From contig CM057149.1 in the NCBI GenBank assembly GCA_029964075.1, forward strand, positions 33,996,900 through 34,060,899: DNA of 64,000 nt, written 5' to 3'. Shown piece after piece: positions 58,001-64,000 of this stretch (the stretch's first letter is position 1; every line of letters begins with the position of its first letter). This DNA comes from Patiria pectinifera. Lineage: Eukaryota > Echinodermata > Asteroidea > Valvatida > Asterinidae. The notes under the pieces were generated by a model. The model did no database searches and was not told the DNA's origin. It saw only the letters and a program-made list of their open reading frames with translations. A program made the translations under genes and the position numbers.

Positions 58001-60498
58001 CTCTTGAATGAATTTCTGCATGGATCTTAAAGCTTAAAAAAAAACTATCACTGCAGCAAATTTCTGCTTCAAGGGATAAATTTTCCTATATTTTGGGAAA
58101 GTGTTTTTATTTTGGTGTGTACTAACTCGCCTGTGCATGAATCTAATCTGCATTGTGGCTGCATGTTGCATGGGACTGCTACTCGAACTGTTTCCCGATT
58201 GAAGATTTTGCCAACTGACCGAAGCTTTTTCTACCATGACATTTTATTTTGGAGGGAAAACGATTGGGAGCAGATGGTCAACTGCGATTTGAAGAATATG
58301 TTAAGTACCATTTGTAACTTTTCAGATGAATTCGGAGATATATTTGAGAGTTTTGTTAAAAGTAAAAGTATAATTTGTTTGCCGTGGGGGACAATGTAGA
58401 AAATGCAGCGTTGCGGTTCCTTTTAGATGGCAAAGATTAAGTGTACAGAATAAATATGGCAGCAGGGCTAAAATTGGGTTTGTGTGTTTTTCTGATAGAG
58501 CAATCATTAAACTTTTCAAATTTGAAATTTTTGTTAAATATTTGAATTTTGGGTCAATGGTCCTAGTAGTACAAAAGCCATTGTTCAATTCCACAAAAGT
58601 TTTAATATACTAAAATTTGCAAAAATGACATGTGATATCTAAATGACGCTTCATCTATAGCTTCTAAAGTGTTCTCAGAAAAAAATCGTGCCAAACAGAA
58701 AAAAACAAGTTGGGTAGTATTTATTTTCTTCTCTGCGAAATGGGGTTTGTGAGTTATAGGGCCTTGGCCTGGGCATTGAGGATCAAAACATTGGCCTTGG
58801 CCTTGGATGACAAAGCTTTTGCTCCAACACTGGTGGTACACGTATCCAGTTAATGTGTGCTTCATATTGTTCGGGCTTTGCTCTTTAAAAACGACCATAT
58901 TTCATCGGTCAGTTGGCAAAGCTTCGGCCTAATAGGCAACTCCCCCGCACGTCACCGTCCTCGCCCTATCCTCATCAAATGGAAGCTCAAGGTGCCCCCT
59001 TCTTCTTCACAGCACGCCACACTGAACCGGCTCAGACCGTTAGAACGAGAGCAGGCCATGAGACGGGGCCGTGCTACTGTGGCCACTATGCGCCAATATC
59101 ACAACGAGGTAGTCCAGAATGACAAACAAGCCAAAAAAGCAAAGACTGTTTTTGACTGCGAACTGGCAGGCTGCTGTTGCACAGGCTGAATTAATTTATT
59201 TTTTTTGGAAGATTTTTTTTTGTTTTTTCCATGTTTTAATTTGCAGGTGGGCTAATTTTGAGTATCGACTAATCAGCAACCCCGATTAGACGCCGTCACT
59301 GCGCTGGTACCCTGCTTACGCTCATGCCACACACTTTCTAAAATTTCAGCCGAGTGCGTATTTTCGGTACTCTGTTGTGTGCGCGCATACAACCTACTGA
59401 GTTAGTAGTGTAGTACCACCTGCAGCGATGGCGTCTCATTATGGTCATCACCCAATCGGTGTATTAATTGGCTGTGTTTAATTTGCATGCATGTAAAAAC
59501 TTTTCTTTTCCAGTCACCTGAAAGAAAGGAGGAGCGCATGCAAAGGAAAAGCAAATTGACTTTGGACTTCCCTTATAGCGCTTAAAAAAATTAATTGGCT
59601 GGTTGAAGTGCTTAACCAATCATCAAAACAATCTGAAGAGCATGCTGGCTTTTTAAATATCGGACCACCCATTAACTCTTTCAGTACCAATGTAACGTTG
59701 AGTTGGCAAGACACCTAGCCCAGGTGGACTCCTGTCAGTCGTAATGCAATGAAGACTTCGTCCAACCTTGGCTAGCAGGACACCCATCCTTTGCTGTGTA
59801 CCAATGAGTTTATACCACAAGGAAACCACACTGAACTCTCAAACGAGGAGTACATCCAGTGGTTTTCAAACCAAAGCTTTAACAAGTATTTCTGCCGCAC
59901 ATATTTCATCACTCGGGAGGTAACACACTGAGTTTACAGTGTTTATACGTCAGTGAAGGGCAAAACCTAATATTCATTTTCAGATTGTTCTTATGGTGGC
60001 GCTGACTTATTGTGTTACCATTAATAAATGTTTGAGAAAACTGTGGCCGAGGTATCCATGCAGAGCTTGTGGTATGGAGTGCCATTTTATTTGGATGAAC
60101 AGGTTTGCAATTTTTGTGGATGAGTTCAGATTTAAAAAAAAAAAAAAAAATAGCTATGACAGTCTTGTTTAAACATAAGGCTTCATTTTTTTACACCATT
60201 ATGTGACAGGAACAAACTTAGAGTGAATGTCAATTTTCAGCATGTAGACTATTGTTTGCACATTCCTGATCTTGACAAGAAAAGAAGATGTGATACTGTG
60301 GAGGGCCAAGTCAATAAACAACGTGGTATTGAAATTGTTAAAAAATCCTCCATCATGGCAAGCCCAAATCTTATTTAGTCTAGCCCCCCTTCCCCAACCA
60401 CTTTGCAGCTAGGGTTAGCGGACAGACGTTCCTCCCAGGACACCTCACCCATCAGACGAGGGCGGGCTACCATAGCGACCACTCGACAGAACACCGAG
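27296..60498 (+). CDS. DOCK: DOCK-family Rho/Rac guanine nucleotide exchange factor (DOCK-A/B type, closest by eye to DOCK3/4), N-terminal part not seen
   Basis: A DOCK protein exchanges GDP for GTP on Rac/Cdc42-type GTPases through its DHR-2 domain, usually bound to ELMO at the membrane. Twenty-four exons join in frame: 27296-27393, 28804-28988, 30395-30526, 31894-32002, 32840-33029, 33972-34099, 36250-36348, 37337-37530, 37991-38069, 40641-40800, 40914-41059, 42022-42110, 42856-43015, 44341-44583, 46351-46440, 47113-47208, 47398-47539, 47948-48111, 48319-48405, 49674-49850, 51267-51350, 52037-52153, 53366-53463 and 54668-54764; tail exons follow at 59013-59108 and 59514-59585 or 60409-60498. 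The first exon (FLLNLLKWKAHPQRLKETL) matches the region just after DHR-1. SH3 and DHR-1 are absent from the window upstream. Landmarks such as KYGDMR-like RYGDMRVDMAQE, WEFGIPLCKEL and FDRPFHKGEKD point to DOCK3/4 over DOCK1/2/5. Confidence 0.93.
28065..28555. mobile_element. TTAA-type fold-back element, copy 2 (3' end lost)
   Basis: Begins AGGGAATGTACAACATTTG after TTAC, and matches 46482 onward for about 480 bp (TAGTCTGGTTCCCTGACCCC, GACCAGCGTTGGAAA). The right inverted end is missing. Confidence 0.65.
30027..30368. mobile_element. Fold-back MITE, GTGAGGCG ends, copy 1
   Basis: GTGAGGCGCTCTGGCAAAAT on the left and its complement ending CGCCTCAC on the right, with non-coding AT-rich DNA between. 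A relative lies at 38688-39119. It ends only 27 bp before DOCK exon 3, so it abuts the acceptor tract. Confidence 0.75.
30560..31227. mobile_element. PIF/Harbinger-like MITE, copy 1
   Basis: Ends GGCC...AAGTCTCCAGTTTCTGGTAT and its complement, flanked by TTA on both sides (30557-30559, 31228-31230). A TTA/TAA duplication with GGCC ends suits PIF/Harbinger. Copies also lie at 62879-63260 and from 63980 to the window end. Confidence 0.7.
33397..33895 (+). mobile_element. Decayed mariner-like transposon fragment
   Basis: Starts TACAGGGTGTCTCAAAA. From the ATG at 33650 the product begins VQLPAEQRISVVKK, which resembles the helix-turn-helix N-terminus of mariner-type transposases, including later pieces equivalent to FPDxxPPTKKTIWANV found in shifted frames. 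Several frameshifts; no right end seen. Intron 5 of DOCK. Confidence 0.6.
34150..35215. repeat. Four decayed tandem copies of DOCK exon 6 and its donor-side intron
   Basis: After the functional exon (33972-34099), copies of its last ~80 nt plus the next ~60 nt of intron begin near 34163, 34305, 34433 and 35075 (each with ATTGAGAA..., GGAGAG and a CTCTACAAGATA-like end followed by GTCAGTCAATA-like intron). They carry substitutions and small indels; the copy near 34433 has lost its middle. None has a proper acceptor. The last two are separated by the fold-back DNA at 34530-35057. Confidence 0.85.
34530..35057. mobile_element. Two adjacent fold-back elements inside the exon-6 repeat array
   Basis: 34530-34702 is a hairpin (GGGAGGAATATTATTG opposite AATATTCCTCCCATT). 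34703-35057 opens ATAACCGACATATAGATCCT and closes with its complement. Both relate in part to the composite elements at 35218 and 44636 (shared TGGGTTCAAACATT region, in opposite orientation here). Confidence 0.7.
35218..36215. mobile_element. Composite fold-back element, interrupted by a palindromic insert
   Basis: First hairpin 35218-35599 (ATAACACCTCACCCACAGAT with its complement at the right), second hairpin from about 35600 (CAAATATTGAATGCTTT opposite the stretch ending CGAAGCAG...TATTTG). The second hairpin is split by the element at 35734-36192. The same two-hairpin layout without the insert is at 44636-45178. Confidence 0.7.
35734..36192. mobile_element. 459-bp near-perfect palindromic element with TTAA target duplication
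   Basis: Arms of about 190-200 bp match with few mismatches around a ~75-bp centre. Ends AGAGGTTGTGGA / TCCACAACCTCT, flanked by TTAA (35730-35733, 36193-36196). The empty site is visible at about 45151-45168. TTAA suggests a piggyBac- or Kolobok-type transposase in trans. Confidence 0.88.
36428..36640 (+). mobile_element. tRNA-derived SINE, plus orientation
   Basis: Relative of the SINE at 12935-13165: an A-box-like GGCTGGAGTAGCAGT and a B box GGGTTCGAATCCTGCCC, then a similar body (CACTTTACCGTGGTGG). Confidence 0.68.
36925..37238. repeat. Interspersed repeat, inverted relative of 52863-53310
   Basis: In reverse complement it reads ACAGTTTACCAATTTCTATTGGTCAAGAG, close to 52865-52894, and both hold the GTTTTGTGAAACACCCCTCT / complement block. 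Non-coding. Confidence 0.6.
38688..39119. mobile_element. Fold-back MITE, GTGAGGCG ends, copy 2
   Basis: GTGAGGCGTTCTCGCAC at left, and TTTTGCCAGAAAGCCTCAC at right, as in 30027-30368. Larger and more diverged. DOCK intron 9. Confidence 0.7.
39840..40015. repeat. GTTGTCTCAACGGTCGA minisatellite
   Basis: About nine imperfect 17-20-bp units with alternating GAGTTG/GAGCTG and CAACGGTC/CCCGAG variants. Open frames over it are artefacts. Confidence 0.8.
40198..40577. mobile_element. MITE with AAGGCCTATAGGATCATTTG end
   Basis: The left end is inverted relative to the right end (GCAAATGATCCTGTATGCTT). About 380 bp, non-coding. A 3' part of the same family lies at 26950-27175. It ends just before DOCK exon 10. 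Confidence 0.68.
41560..41735 (+). repeat. SINE fragment and ATT microsatellite
   Basis: An ATT/ATTCTT run at about 41588-41622 ends one SINE remnant (ACAAAGTGCTATATCAATG before it). The following GGCCCAATGAGCAGGGTAATA stretch matches the 3' body of the SINE at 45975-46345. A GT run lies at 41493-41511. Confidence 0.55.
41741..41884. mobile_element. Small hAT-like MITE
   Basis: GAGTACCGAAGTG and its complement at the ends, flanked by CATTATG on both sides (41734-41740, 41885-41891); an eighth base differs. 144 bp, non-coding. Confidence 0.5.
42298..42808. mobile_element. Fold-back mariner-like MITE (TACAGGGTGAGTC ends)
   Basis: Opens TACAGGGTGAGTCAAAAA and closes with CCACTCAACCTGTA. The arms extend over most of the 511 bp (AGTACAAGAATCATTCAAAT opposite ATTTGAATGATTCTTGTACT). 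A lone right end of the same family is at about 47235-47303. Lies between DOCK exons 12 and 13. Confidence 0.82.
43650..43931 (+). mobile_element. tRNA-derived SINE with TTATTATC-type tail
   Basis: A box ATGGTCTAATGGTTA, B box GGGTTCGAATCCTGA, then the body block GGCAAGGCACTTTACTACG...CACCCGGGTGTAGTAAATGG. It ends in an ATTATTATCATTATT tail. Confidence 0.85.
44341..52153 (+). CDS. DOCK exons 14-22: DHR-2 exchange domain
   Basis: Nine exons give almost exactly 400 residues, the usual DHR-2 length. Visible landmarks in order: NFYKDDANREDIYARYIYRL and TEAAFTLL (exon 14), WEFGIPLCKELSVQYES (15), YFRVTFYGNFPL (16), WIYRGRPFEQL (17), YLQVRAV and KFDRPFHKGEKD (18), LPSLLRWADV (19), VMENKNKAIRTI and the IDAAVQGGPKKYKLAF segment split across exons 20 and 21 (near the nucleotide-sensor helix in known DOCKs), then the final helix in exon 22 (LESKLTELRRDFGL). 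No premature stops, so the catalytic part looks intact. Less conserved than vertebrate DOCKs in exons 16-19. Confidence 0.94.
44636..45178. mobile_element. Composite two-hairpin fold-back element, uninterrupted copy
   Basis: Same order as 35218-36215: CTCACCTACAAATTCTGTATC opposite AGCAGAATCTGTGGGAGAGG, then a second hairpin ending CACTCGAAGCAGTCACTATT. It lacks the palindromic insert. Confidence 0.68.
45975..46345 (+). mobile_element. tRNA-derived SINE
   Basis: Head with GAGTGCCGTGGCCTTGTGG and B box TGGGTTCGAGTCCAGCC. The body shares GGGCAAGACACTTTGTCAC and CACCCAGGAGTCAATGG with the SINE at 43650. The tail is ATTATTGTTATTAT, abutting DOCK exon 15, so the exon's acceptor tract lies next to the SINE tail. 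Confidence 0.82.
46482..47011. mobile_element. TTAA-type fold-back element, copy 3 (complete)
   Basis: Inverted ends AGGAATATACAACATTTG / CAAATGTTGTATATTCCCT, flanked by TTAA (46478-46481, 47012-47015). 530 bp, non-coding. It is the complete reference copy for those at 7545 and 28065. Confidence 0.8.
47235..47303. mobile_element. Lone right end of the mariner-like MITE family
   Basis: GCTACATGCAGAACTTCA...TTTTGACTCACCCTG matches the right end of 42298-42808. The left part is absent. Confidence 0.6.
48428..49220. mobile_element. hAT-like element rich in GAGTCGAGT repeats
   Basis: 793 bp. Ends CAGAGTTGTTATGACTC and GAGTCATTACAACTCTG, flanked by an exact 8-bp duplication ATCTTCCC (48420-48427, 49221-49228). 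Both subterminal regions are packed with GACTCGAGTC-type motifs, direct and inverted, likely transposase-binding sites. The interior has no hAT transposase frame. Confidence 0.88.
49373..49562. mobile_element. hAT-like MITE with GGAAAGAATG ends
   Basis: About 25-bp inverted ends (GGAAAGAATG...CCTGACGCT and AGCGTCAGG...CATTCTTTCC), flanked by GTTTAATA / GTTTAATG, 7 of 8 matching. The interior matches the DNA flanking the nested element at 4501-4705. Confidence 0.75.
49900..50655. repeat. TGTGATTGACT minisatellite array
   Basis: About 55 units of 11 bp, mostly TGTGATTGACT with variant third positions (TGACATG, TGACGTG). Unit variants alternate without clear higher order. Reverse frames of up to 240 codons over it (repeating NHKSITSQS) are low-complexity artefacts. 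Confidence 0.9.
51393..51831. mobile_element. hAT-like MITE with CATAGAGCTATAT ends
   Basis: 439 bp, ends CATAGAGCTATATTAAATTAC and its complement (with CGCTC...TAGCTCTATG). Flanked by an exact 8-bp duplication GTCATTAT (51385-51392, 51832-51839). Confidence 0.87.
52863..53310. repeat. Interspersed repeat, relative of 36925-37238
   Basis: ACCAATTCCTATTGGTCGAG at left. The right half has inverted pieces (GGCTGGTTTTAAACAA / TTGTTTAAAACCAGCC) that form a hairpin. Non-coding. Ends about 55 bp before the DOCK exon at 53366. Confidence 0.6.
53366..60498 (+). CDS. DOCK tail exons, including phase-0 cassette exons and an alternative end
   Basis: 53366-53463 (PSGPIRISTTPTSNAKK..., acceptor gataccag, donor gtgagt) and 54668-54764 (GKPRISSEEPTGSSRF..., donor gtaagt) continue the frame. 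After a 4.2-kb intron come 59013-59108 (ending MRRGRATVATMRQYHNE) and 60409-60498 (ending IRRGRATIATTRQNTE). These two are related cassettes, both phase 0 at each side. Between them, 59514-59585 gives SPERKEERMQRK... and ends in TAA, a possible terminal exon, with AATAAA at 60023. This Ser/Thr/Arg-rich tail has no known domain and would be unstructured. Alternative tails are inferred from phase and stop, not shown by transcripts. Confidence 0.7.
53985..54470 (-). mobile_element. tRNA-derived SINE, minus orientation, split by a retroposed insert
   Basis: On the minus strand: head part 54470-54432, B box GGGTTCGAGCCCCACC (about 54092-54077), and the body block AAAGCACTTTACCTCAATTAC. Head and B box are separated by the 303-bp insert. 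Confidence 0.75.
54115..54417. mobile_element. Retroposed insert with 14-bp target duplication
   Basis: Flanked by perfect AATCATGGATCCTG on both sides (54101-54114, 54418-54431). The insert is pyrimidine-rich and ends GCCTCTGAAGAAGAAC...TTCGCAACGTCAGG, a 3'-end style seen in non-LTR or Penelope-like retroelements. The family is not certain. No coding frame. Confidence 0.8.
54866..55034. mobile_element. Small fold-back MITE
   Basis: GACTAATTTGGCGACC at left, and its imperfect complement GCTTGCCGAATTAGTC at right. Second inverted block AGTGGACCCA / TGGGTCCAC. 169 bp. Confidence 0.65.
55035..59012. other. Large intron of DOCK, no exon recognised
   Basis: About 4 kb of AT-rich DNA. Open frames such as 57368-57691 are Gly/Thr-rich or low complexity and lack paired splice sites in phase. 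A short triple repeat GGTCAGGTGACC lies at 57575-57607. A small cassette exon could be missed by eye. Confidence 0.5.
59514..59585 (+). CDS. Possible alternative terminal exon of DOCK
   Basis: Acceptor cttttcttttccag, then SPERKEERMQRKSKLTLDF and four more residues to TAA. Phase 0 fits directly after the exon ending at 59108. Basic, short, no domain. A polyadenylation-type AATAAA follows at 60023. Confidence 0.6.
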   Translation, partial: SPERKEERMQRKSKLTLDFPYSA

Positions 60499-62047
60499 GT
60501 ATAATCCCAAAAACAAAACAAAAATCAAAGGAGCGCTCTGCTGTCAGAACTGTCTCTGTCGCTGCAGAAAGTCACTTTTAGGCCTTCCAACATACTAACA
60601 TCACTTCCAGAAAGCACTCTAATTACTAAGCAGCGACTGTATTTGCTTGTTTACATGTCACAGGGAAAATGCCGATTTATTCCCTTTTTTCTGGTTTCAG
60701 GGGGTTTTTTTCCAAACAGTTTCAGTTGTTTTTAAAACTGCCTTGGGGAATTGTAATTTTTTATTTGAGAAATTTCAACAATGATTCGTTTTTAGTGATG
60801 GTTTGTCGATTGTTTTTGGAAAATGAATAATTTTGGGTTGAAAAAATGGGAGAATGTTATTTGAAAAAGGAAAAAACCAGATTTTTTTTTTCCTTCCAGA
60901 TTTAGTCCTTTTTGTATAAACATATTTAATGTATATTCTAAGGATAAACACCATGCAAAGGCCTGCGTCGAATGTTGTCACAGATTTGATGCATCTGACT
61001 TTTCGGCAAAGTTTCCTTTAATATGAACATGACTTCAAGGTACAGAACAAACATGGTCGCTGCTAAATAAAAAAAACAGACTAACCCATTTTTAACCCAA
61101 AGACAAATTTCCAGCTCTTTTCGAAAATCGTAACTGTCCTAGTGCAAGCACAAAGTGTGTGCCTAAAAAAAAAAGGGGGGGGGCAAAAAAAAACTGATGC
61201 AAAGTGTGTTACTTCTACCGCACGTAGCATTTTCATGTTCTGCAAAAAACATTTTACTTATAGTATGCGGTAAATTTTAATGGCAGAAGGCTTGAATGCT
61301 GTGATGCTTGTAATGATGACATTATATTAAACTCACTGTACTAACCCAAAACCATTTCTCTCACAAAATTCACTCTCAACAAGTTAAATTTTTAAACTTC
61401 ACTGCACTCGGAACAAACCTTACTTCTAATGTTCATGTCTTTCTGATTTTCCTAAATTTAACACGTCCTTAGTTCAATACTTCACAGGATTGCTAGATGG
61501 TGATCCTGTACATATTGTGTATGGGTATTTTGTATGAAGTGAACTGCAAGTTACTATAATTGAAAACGTGCTTTATGAACCGTGAATATGCAGCAGACTC
61601 AATTTCGGGCAGGAAAATAGTTTTTGAAGGTGAGTTGGGTAGTGTTGTGTCCGCACAACCATAAAGCATAGAAAGGACTTTGTCAGCTTCTCTGTCTAAC
61701 TGGTTACTATGTTACCAATGTAACTTATTTTTTACTATTCACTTTAAAAATATTTCTTCCTTTAATTAATAAAGTTTCCGCATGATGTCGGGTTGTTTCA
61801 TTTGTCTGATCTTTCTTCCTTTTGTGTCTGATTTTTCTATTGAATGAAATCTACATAACAATTTTAGATGTTTGTTCTTTGAATGTCTCTTGTAGAGTTA
61901 AAACCTGTTCTCATAACCTCTCTTTTACTCGGGGGTTTGGTTTGTCAGGATTTTTTTTATGATTTCAGGACTTTTCAAAAATCTCTTTTTTTTAATCTGA
62001 ATCTCTTTAGCTTTTACAGCAAAGGTGTTTTTTACTCATAAAGTTTA
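60499..62047. other. Non-coding stretch, intron or 3' region
   Basis: AT-rich, with homopolymer runs and AATAAA-like sites (for example near 61765). No exon recognised. If the exon at 62757 belongs to DOCK this is an intron; otherwise it is intergenic. Confidence 0.45.
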
Positions 62048-62490
62048 TACAGGGTGGATCAAAAAAAAAACCCGAGATATTATTGCTAATTGGAACAGAA
62101 GTAGGGCACATGTGAATCAAAGGGAGATATCCTTTGATAGAGTTGATTCTCCTCTTTAAAATGACACCCTGATCATGTCTTTACATTCATGGTTGACTGA
62201 GCAGTGACCAATTTTATGAAAGGGTCTATTTAGAGAATTGCGCCTTTTTTCATGGTGAAATCCCTTCTTTGGCAACCATAGCCTTTCACTCTGTGACAAA
62301 AAAACTACAATTGAAAAGTGGCGCAAGTGTCTAAGTAGACCCTTTCATAAAATTGGTTGCTGCTCAGTCAACCGTGAATGTAATGACATGATCAGGGTGT
62401 CATTTTAAAGAGGAGATTCAACCTTAACAGAGGATATCTCCCTTTGATTCACATGTGCCCTACTTCTGATCCAATTAGCAATAATATCTC
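62048..62490. mobile_element. Mariner-like fold-back MITE, right end lost
   Basis: TACAGGGTGGATCAAAAA at left, with internal inverted arms (AGAATTGCGCC opposite GTGGCGCAA; CAAAGGGAGATATCC opposite GGATATCTCCCTTTG). The copy at 63264-63566 has the right end (ATCCACCCTGTA) but lacks the left. Confidence 0.75.
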
Positions 62491-62756
62491 ATTTTTAGGG
62501 GTGCCCTTAGGCAAATACATACACATACATGTACCATAGAATGCTGTGTTGCTCTGGGCCCCTTGGCGATCGACCCTAGCTCTGCCGATTAGCCTAATTG
62601 TGGATTTTTCAGTTTCCTCCAATTCTCACCCCTGTTAACTCTTGATATTCTCTTGTCATAAATGATTCTGACTACTTCTAAGGTTTACTAGCACGTGTAC
62701 TTCATCTTATCTGGAAGTGCATTCATTGATGATAGAAATACATTTATTTTGTTCAG

Positions 62757-62843
62757 GCCCAAGTAGATAACCCCATCCGCACAACACAACCTCCCACTCG
62801 CACCTCACTGTACACAACCCTTTCCACTTCTCTACCACCACAA
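62757..62843 (+). CDS. Possible Pro/Thr-rich cassette exon, copy 1
   Basis: After acceptor tattttgttcag the phase-0 frame reads AQVDNPIRTTQPPTRTSLY and on to LPPQ, then GTTTAC, a weak donor. The style (Thr/Pro/Arg-rich, phase 0) fits the DOCK tail cassettes upstream. If not spliced there, the frame runs into the adjacent transposon. Only low-level support. Confidence 0.4.
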
Positions 62844-62878
62844 GTTTACTATAAATATTTTTTTTTGGTTTACTATAA

Positions 62879-63260
62879 GGCCAAAAAAAAAAGTCTCCGG
62901 TTTCTGGTATGCGCGCGCGTCGCCGTAGCCATGCGCGTAGGCAAAATGAAAAAGTTTTTTTTTTTCAATGAAAGATGATGTCTCAAAACCGCCAAACTCA
63001 CTGGTTTGACTGGAATCCTGCTGCTGCACAATTTTAACGTGTTTGAATATGGGGTTATGATCGAGAATAAGCTTTATGTGGCCTCTCTGGACTCCCATAT
63101 ATTTGCACTAAGTTTAGTCGGGCACCATTTGCAGTCATCAGCCGACATTTGAAGCCAAAAAAAAAAAAAAAAACAGGTAAAAAAAAAAAAAAAGCCGCGT
63201 CGCCGCACCACTTTTGGGGCAAGCTCCATACCAGAAACCGGAGACTTTTTTTTTTTGGCC
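62879..63260. mobile_element. PIF/Harbinger-like MITE, copy 2
   Basis: Same ends as 30560-31227 (AAGTCTCCGGTTTCTGGTAT and complement), shorter by an internal deletion. Flanked by TAA and TTA. Contains long A runs near 63160-63195. Confidence 0.75.
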
Positions 63261-63263
63261 TTA

Positions 63264-63566
63264 GAGAATTGCGCCACTTTTCATGGTGAAATCGCTTCTT
63301 TTCCCCACCTGCCTTGATTGGCAACCAAAGCCTTTCACTCTGTGACAAAAACTACAATTGAAAAGTGGCGCAAGTCTGTAAATAGACCCTTTCATAAAAT
63401 TGGTTGCTGCTCAGTCAACCGTGAATGTAATGACGTGATCAGGGTGTCATTTTAAAGAAGCGATTCAACCCTAACAGAGGATATCTCCCTTTGATTCACA
63501 TGTGCCCTACTTCTGATCCAATTAGCAATAATATCTCGGTTTCGTTTTTTTTTTATCCACCCTGTA
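63264..63566. mobile_element. Mariner-like fold-back MITE, left end lost
   Basis: Second copy of the 62048-62490 family. It starts within the left arm at AGAATTGCGCCAC directly after the PIF/Harbinger-like element and ends with the intact right terminus ATCCACCCTGTA. Confidence 0.75.
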
Positions 63567-63857
63567 TAGAACATTCATGTAAGAACTTATCATTTTTAGG
63601 GGTGCCCTTAGGCAAATACATACACATACATGTACCATAGAATGCTGTGTTGCTCTGGGCCCCTTGGCGATCGACCCTAGCTCTGCCGATTAGCCTAATT
63701 GTGGATTTTTCAGTTTCCTCCAATTCTCACCCCTGTTAACTCTTGATATTCTCTTGTCATAAATGATTCTGAGTACTCCTAAGGTTTACTAGCACGTGTA
63801 CTTCATCTTATCTGGAAATGCATTCATTGATGATAGAAATACATTTATTTTGTTCAG

Positions 63858-63944
63858 GCCCAAGTAGATAACCCCATCCGCACAACACAACCTCCCACTC
63901 GCACCCCACTGTACACAACCCTTTCCACTTCTCTACCACCACAA
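63858..63944 (+). CDS. Possible Pro/Thr-rich cassette exon, copy 2
   Basis: Second copy of the exon-like segment at 62757-62843, with the same acceptor and frame. One visible change turns ...TRTSLY into ...TRTPLY. If the exon is real it has been tandemly duplicated very recently. Confidence 0.38.
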
Positions 63945-64000
63945 GTTTACTATAAATATTTTTTTTTGGTTTACTATAAGGCCAAAAAAAAAGTCTCCGG

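Larger units (their letters stand above)
62491..64000. repeat. 1101-bp tandem duplication carrying the candidate exon
   Basis: The block from GGGGTGCCCTTAGGC (62505) to the PIF/Harbinger-like end recurs from about 63599 to the window end with a constant 1101-bp offset in the right part (62757 to 63858; 62879 to 63980) and very few differences. The second unit is cut by the window edge. Confidence 0.9.

Overview
Animal (metazoan) genomic DNA. Genes are split into short exons by GT-AG introns, the introns are AT-rich and full of short non-autonomous transposons and tRNA-derived SINEs, and there is a 500-base assembly gap (16001-16500). An IHO1/Mer2-like meiotic gene, a DOCK gene and a tandem array of lineage-specific rhodopsin-class GPCR genes suggest a marine invertebrate deuterostome, most likely an echinoderm. 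The species cannot be fixed from the sequence alone. All exon models were read by eye from reading frame, splice sites and phase, with no transcript support.

Left part (0-16 kb): a divergent, head-to-head gene pair. On the minus strand (5346 down to 777) lies a four-exon gene for a protein of about 359 residues that I do not recognise; its short aromatic/His/Pro repeats recall small ciliary or sperm axoneme proteins. On the plus strand (exon 1 near 5702, coding 6687-15765) lies a nine-coding-exon gene for a protein of about 970 residues. It resembles IHO1 (CCDC36), the animal Mer2-family coiled-coil factor that promotes meiotic double-strand breaks. Its last exon is present twice in tandem, with different C-termini, right before the assembly gap.

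Middle part (16.5-26.6 kb): a segmentally duplicated GPCR cluster, all on the minus strand. It has two intact intronless genes (20624-21619 and 25012-26001) and two nearly identical 5'-truncated, frameshifted pseudogenes (18491-19042 and 19589-20075). A LINE fragment in the 5' flank of one intact gene is absent from the matching place by the other.

Right part (27.3-60.5 kb and probably to the window end): a DOCK-family Rho/Rac guanine nucleotide exchange factor on the plus strand. At least 24 exons with consistent phases cover the armadillo-like middle region, the whole DHR-2 catalytic domain (44341-52153) and a variable tail made of phase-0 cassette exons. The SH3 and DHR-1 exons expected upstream are not seen. 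The introns hold most of the window's mobile DNA: hAT-like elements with exact 8-bp target duplications, TTAA-flanked fold-back elements including a 459-bp near-perfect palindrome, PIF/Harbinger-like and mariner-like elements, SINEs and minisatellites. One intron also carries four decayed tandem copies of the exon that precedes it.

The three gene groups show no functional link. What stands out is genome dynamics: terminal-exon and internal-exon duplication, birth and death of GPCR genes, and nested transposons whose order can be read from target duplications and empty paralogous sites.
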